A stretch of DNA of 10,680 bases from assembly GCA_001873675.1 (NCBI GenBank), contig MNZP01000173.1:1-10680 (forward strand), read 5' to 3'. The position numbers and the translations under genes were made by a program. Each line of letters begins with the position of its first letter. The stretch's first letter is position 1. The notes under the pieces were generated by a model. It did not search any database and had not been told where the DNA came from. It saw only the letters and a program-made list of their open reading frames with translations. Below, piece by piece: positions 9,230-10,680 of this stretch. This stretch comes from Syntrophaceae bacterium CG2_30_49_12 (GTDB lineage: Bacteria; Desulfobacterota; Syntrophia; Syntrophales; CG2-30-49-12).

Positions 9230-10048
9230 TCAGACACCCCCCTCTTTTACCATGATTTCTTTTAGTGAAAGAACGATCAGGGGAAGGATTTCCCCCGTAT
9301 TCCCCTCGAGAAAGAGATCACACTGATCGCTGAGGGCGCTTTCCCGGGGATTGATCTCCACAAGCAGAGCGCCCCTTGATTTGGCTATGCCGGGGAGGGA
9401 GGCCGCCGGGTAAACCACGCCGGATGTCCCCAGAACCAGCATAAGATCGCAAGCCCCGGCCTCGGTCATTGCCTCATTCAGGTCCTGAACCGGCTCCCCA
9501 AACGCCACCGCATCCAAACGCGTATTTCCTCCACAGGGACAAGTTGGAAAATGAGAGCCCATCTCCTCGAAAGAGAATCGCTTCATCTTTGGGATAAATC
9601 TTTCAAAGGTCTCAAAAAACTTGTCCCGTTCCATTATCTTCTTTTTACCACACTCCAGACAGCGGAAGCGATAGATATTCCCATGCATCTCGAATACCCG
9701 GGAATTACCCGCCTCCCGATGAAGATTGTCAATGTTCTGAGTAATGACGGCTCTCAGATAACCCATCCTTTCAAGGTCAACCAGGGCGTGATGCCCTGGA
9801 TTGGGTCTGGCCGCCCTGATGCCATTTAAAAAACCCATTAAAATCTGCGGCGCATCCTCGGGGTGTCTGGTCATTACCGCCACTATCCCCCCGGAACTTC
9901 CCTCCGGATATCTGTCCCACAGCCCGCCCGAATCCCGGTAAGTTGATATTCCGCTTTCAGCAGAAATGCCAGCCCCCGTTAATGCTACGATGTGTCGGCA
10001 TCCAGAAACAATCCGGGCCGATTTTTCTATTATTTCCTGACTTACCAT
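9230..10048 (-). CDS. Sir2-family NAD-dependent protein deacylase
   Basis: Sirtuins remove acyl groups from lysine, consuming NAD. The ATG at 10048 gives 272 residues and is preceded by AAGGGGG four bases away. A longer frame to 10099 lacks such a site. Conserved parts are GAGISAESGISTYRD (25-39), QNIDNLH (104-110), catalytic H122 in FEMHGN, GTSGVVYPAA (207-216) and INP (232-234). Zinc ligands are C130, C133, C170 and C172. The 36 residues between the two Cys pairs are more than in CobB-like proteins and include a basic stretch, IPKMKRFSF. The Tyr-x2-Arg that gives CobB/SIRT5 desuccinylase preference is not present; the corresponding place reads GFLNGIR. Simple deacetylation is therefore more likely than desuccinylation. 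It is upstream of the radical SAM gene, and no acetyl-CoA synthetase is nearby. Confidence 0.92.
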   Translation of the reverse strand: MVSQEIIEKSARIVSGCRHIVALTGAGISAESGISTYRDSGGLWDRYPEGSSGGIVAVMTRHPEDAPQILMGFLNGIRAARPNPGHHALVDLERMGYLRAVITQNIDNLHREAGNSRVFEMHGNIYRFRCLECGKKKIMERDKFFETFERFIPKMKRFSFEEMGSHFPTCPCGGNTRLDAVAFGEPVQDLNEAMTEAGACDLMLVLGTSGVVYPAASLPGIAKSRGALLVEINPRESALSDQCDLFLEGNTGEILPLIVLSLKEIMVKEGGV

Positions 10049-10163
10049 AATACCCCCTTCATCAGCTTTTCGTATTGTCAAAAGTTTTGCAGGTAACACC
10101 CTAAAACTCTTTGATTTTCAATATGTTGTTTCAAATTAGCTTGCCTCCCCCCTTTTATATCTT

Positions 10164-10192
10164 GTAGGGGAGGGGCTTGTCCCCTCCCTTAC
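10164..10192 (+). repeat. REP-like palindrome at the 3' end of the RAYT gene
   Basis: GTAGGGGAGGGG, a CTTGT loop, then CCCCTCCCTTAC form a 12-bp stem with one G-T type mismatch. The shared core is 25 bases, 10163-10187. The same core occurs inverted at 10558-10582. On the minus strand the outer end of this copy supplies the TAA stop codon of the transposase frame (10189-10191). It could also act as a hairpin terminator for that gene. It lies upstream of the sirtuin start. Confidence 0.8.
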
Positions 10193-10680
10193 AATGGCAT
10201 TGGATCAATATATCCACTATACTGATAACCTTGCCATCTCTCAACAAAGCCCCTTCGCACAGGGTTATTGAGTATATACTCCGCAATCCTTCTCAAATCT
10301 TCATCTTTGCGAATAACATGATCGTAAAAACTACGCTGTAATAAGCGACCAGAGTGACCATATCTCCATGATAATCTGGTTATCTGGCTACTTAATCCAC
10401 CCATAAACCGTGTAATCGGAATACCCGATCCTATAGGGCTGGATAAAAGATGAATATGTTCAGGCATTAAACAAAAAACATATACTGCATGATTAACCCT
10501 TTCCCTCTCTTTCTTAATACATCCTACAACCTCTATATTAAAATCATGTCTAACACTGGAGGGGACAAGCCCCTCCCCTACATCTTTTGCCTAATGAACA
10601 TAGGGTGATAAAGAAAACCGTATTGGCTTGGGCATAATCAAAATCCCTTAATCTGGCAGTTTTTCGTTTTGGACATCTGG
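10189..10680 (-). pseudogene. REP-associated tyrosine transposase (RAYT), interrupted by a REP copy
   Basis: RAYTs are HUH-superfamily single-strand nucleases related to IS200/IS605 transposases. They are thought to mobilise REP palindromes. The C-terminal two thirds (10189-10557) is open: VRHDFNIEVVGCIKKERER, then CLMPEHIHLL with the HUH His pair, and AEYILNNPVRRG with the Tyr that aligns with the catalytic Tyr115 of E. coli RAYT. It ends normally in YSGYIDPMPL. The N-terminal part (10583-10680) is in another frame and reads RLRDFDYAQANTVFFITLC then SLGKR, a typical RAYT beginning. It continues past the right edge of the window. Between the halves lies the 25-bp REP unit. Removing it gives SLGKR-SVRHDF in one open frame. 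An internal ATG at 10467 could yield 92 residues holding the HUH motif and Tyr64, but it would lack the first strand of the domain. The gene is probably inactive. Confidence 0.8.
10558..10582 (-). repeat. REP-like palindrome inside the RAYT coding sequence
   Basis: On the minus strand these 25 bases are identical to 10163-10187 on the plus strand: TGTAGGGGAGGGG, then CTTGT, then CCCCTCC. The two copies are thus inverted relative to each other and bracket the 3' two thirds of the transposase. The outer TTAC of the other copy is not present here. The unit is 25 bases, not a multiple of three, and accounts for the frame change in the transposase. Confidence 0.8.

Noticed and set aside
10189..10467. 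Intact 92-residue transposase starting at the ATG at 10467
   Set aside because: Family-like sequence (GCIKKERERVNHAVYVFC) continues in frame upstream of that ATG, and the N-terminal signature follows beyond the REP. The ATG is internal to a larger broken gene.

Overview
The window looks like a chromosomal segment of an anaerobic Gram-negative bacterium, most likely a member of the former Deltaproteobacteria (Desulfobacterota, Syntrophus/Geobacter-like). This is an inference. It rests on the order nadK, recN, short ArgA-like acetyltransferase, mltA-like lipoprotein, on two radical SAM genes, on a CooC-type ATPase, on a Cx2C-containing sirtuin, and on the repeat types. It is not proven by any marker gene. 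Most of the DNA has moderate GC and ordinary housekeeping genes. Both window ends show signs of small mobile or repeated DNA.

Left part (1-4058, minus strand). nadK (NAD kinase), recN (double-strand-break repair ATPase) and a short GNAT acetyltransferase of the ArgA type form a tight operon. Downstream lies a lipoprotein reading frame that matches the N-terminal third of the lytic transglycosylase MltA. It stops matching right after the family's GYY motif, near base 376, where the DNA falls to about 32% GC. Its apparent first 45 codons come from a roughly 136-bp AT-rich imperfect palindrome, a MITE-like repeat.

Middle (4229-8086, plus strand). A divergent 170-bp spacer leads into four genes in one direction: a compact RlmN/Cfr-like radical SAM protein, a CooC-type MinD-family ATPase, trpE and trpG. 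TrpE and TrpG together make anthranilate synthase, the first step of tryptophan synthesis. The first two genes lie directly upstream and probably share the transcript, but the sequence gives no metabolic reason for the linkage. trpDCFBA are not present.

Right part (8060-10048, minus strand). A sirtuin and a second radical SAM protein follow each other in the same direction. The radical SAM gene ends 27 bases inside the 3' end of trpG.

Right edge (10163-10680). There is a REP-associated tyrosine transposase (RAYT, HUH superfamily). An identical 25-bp palindromic REP unit lies at its 3' end and, inverted, inside its coding sequence. Removing exactly those 25 bases joins the two halves of the gene into one open frame, so the transposase appears to have been broken by its own class of repeat. 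This is the clearest unusual observation in the window. No complete new multi-gene system is evident, and there are no rRNA, tRNA or CRISPR features.
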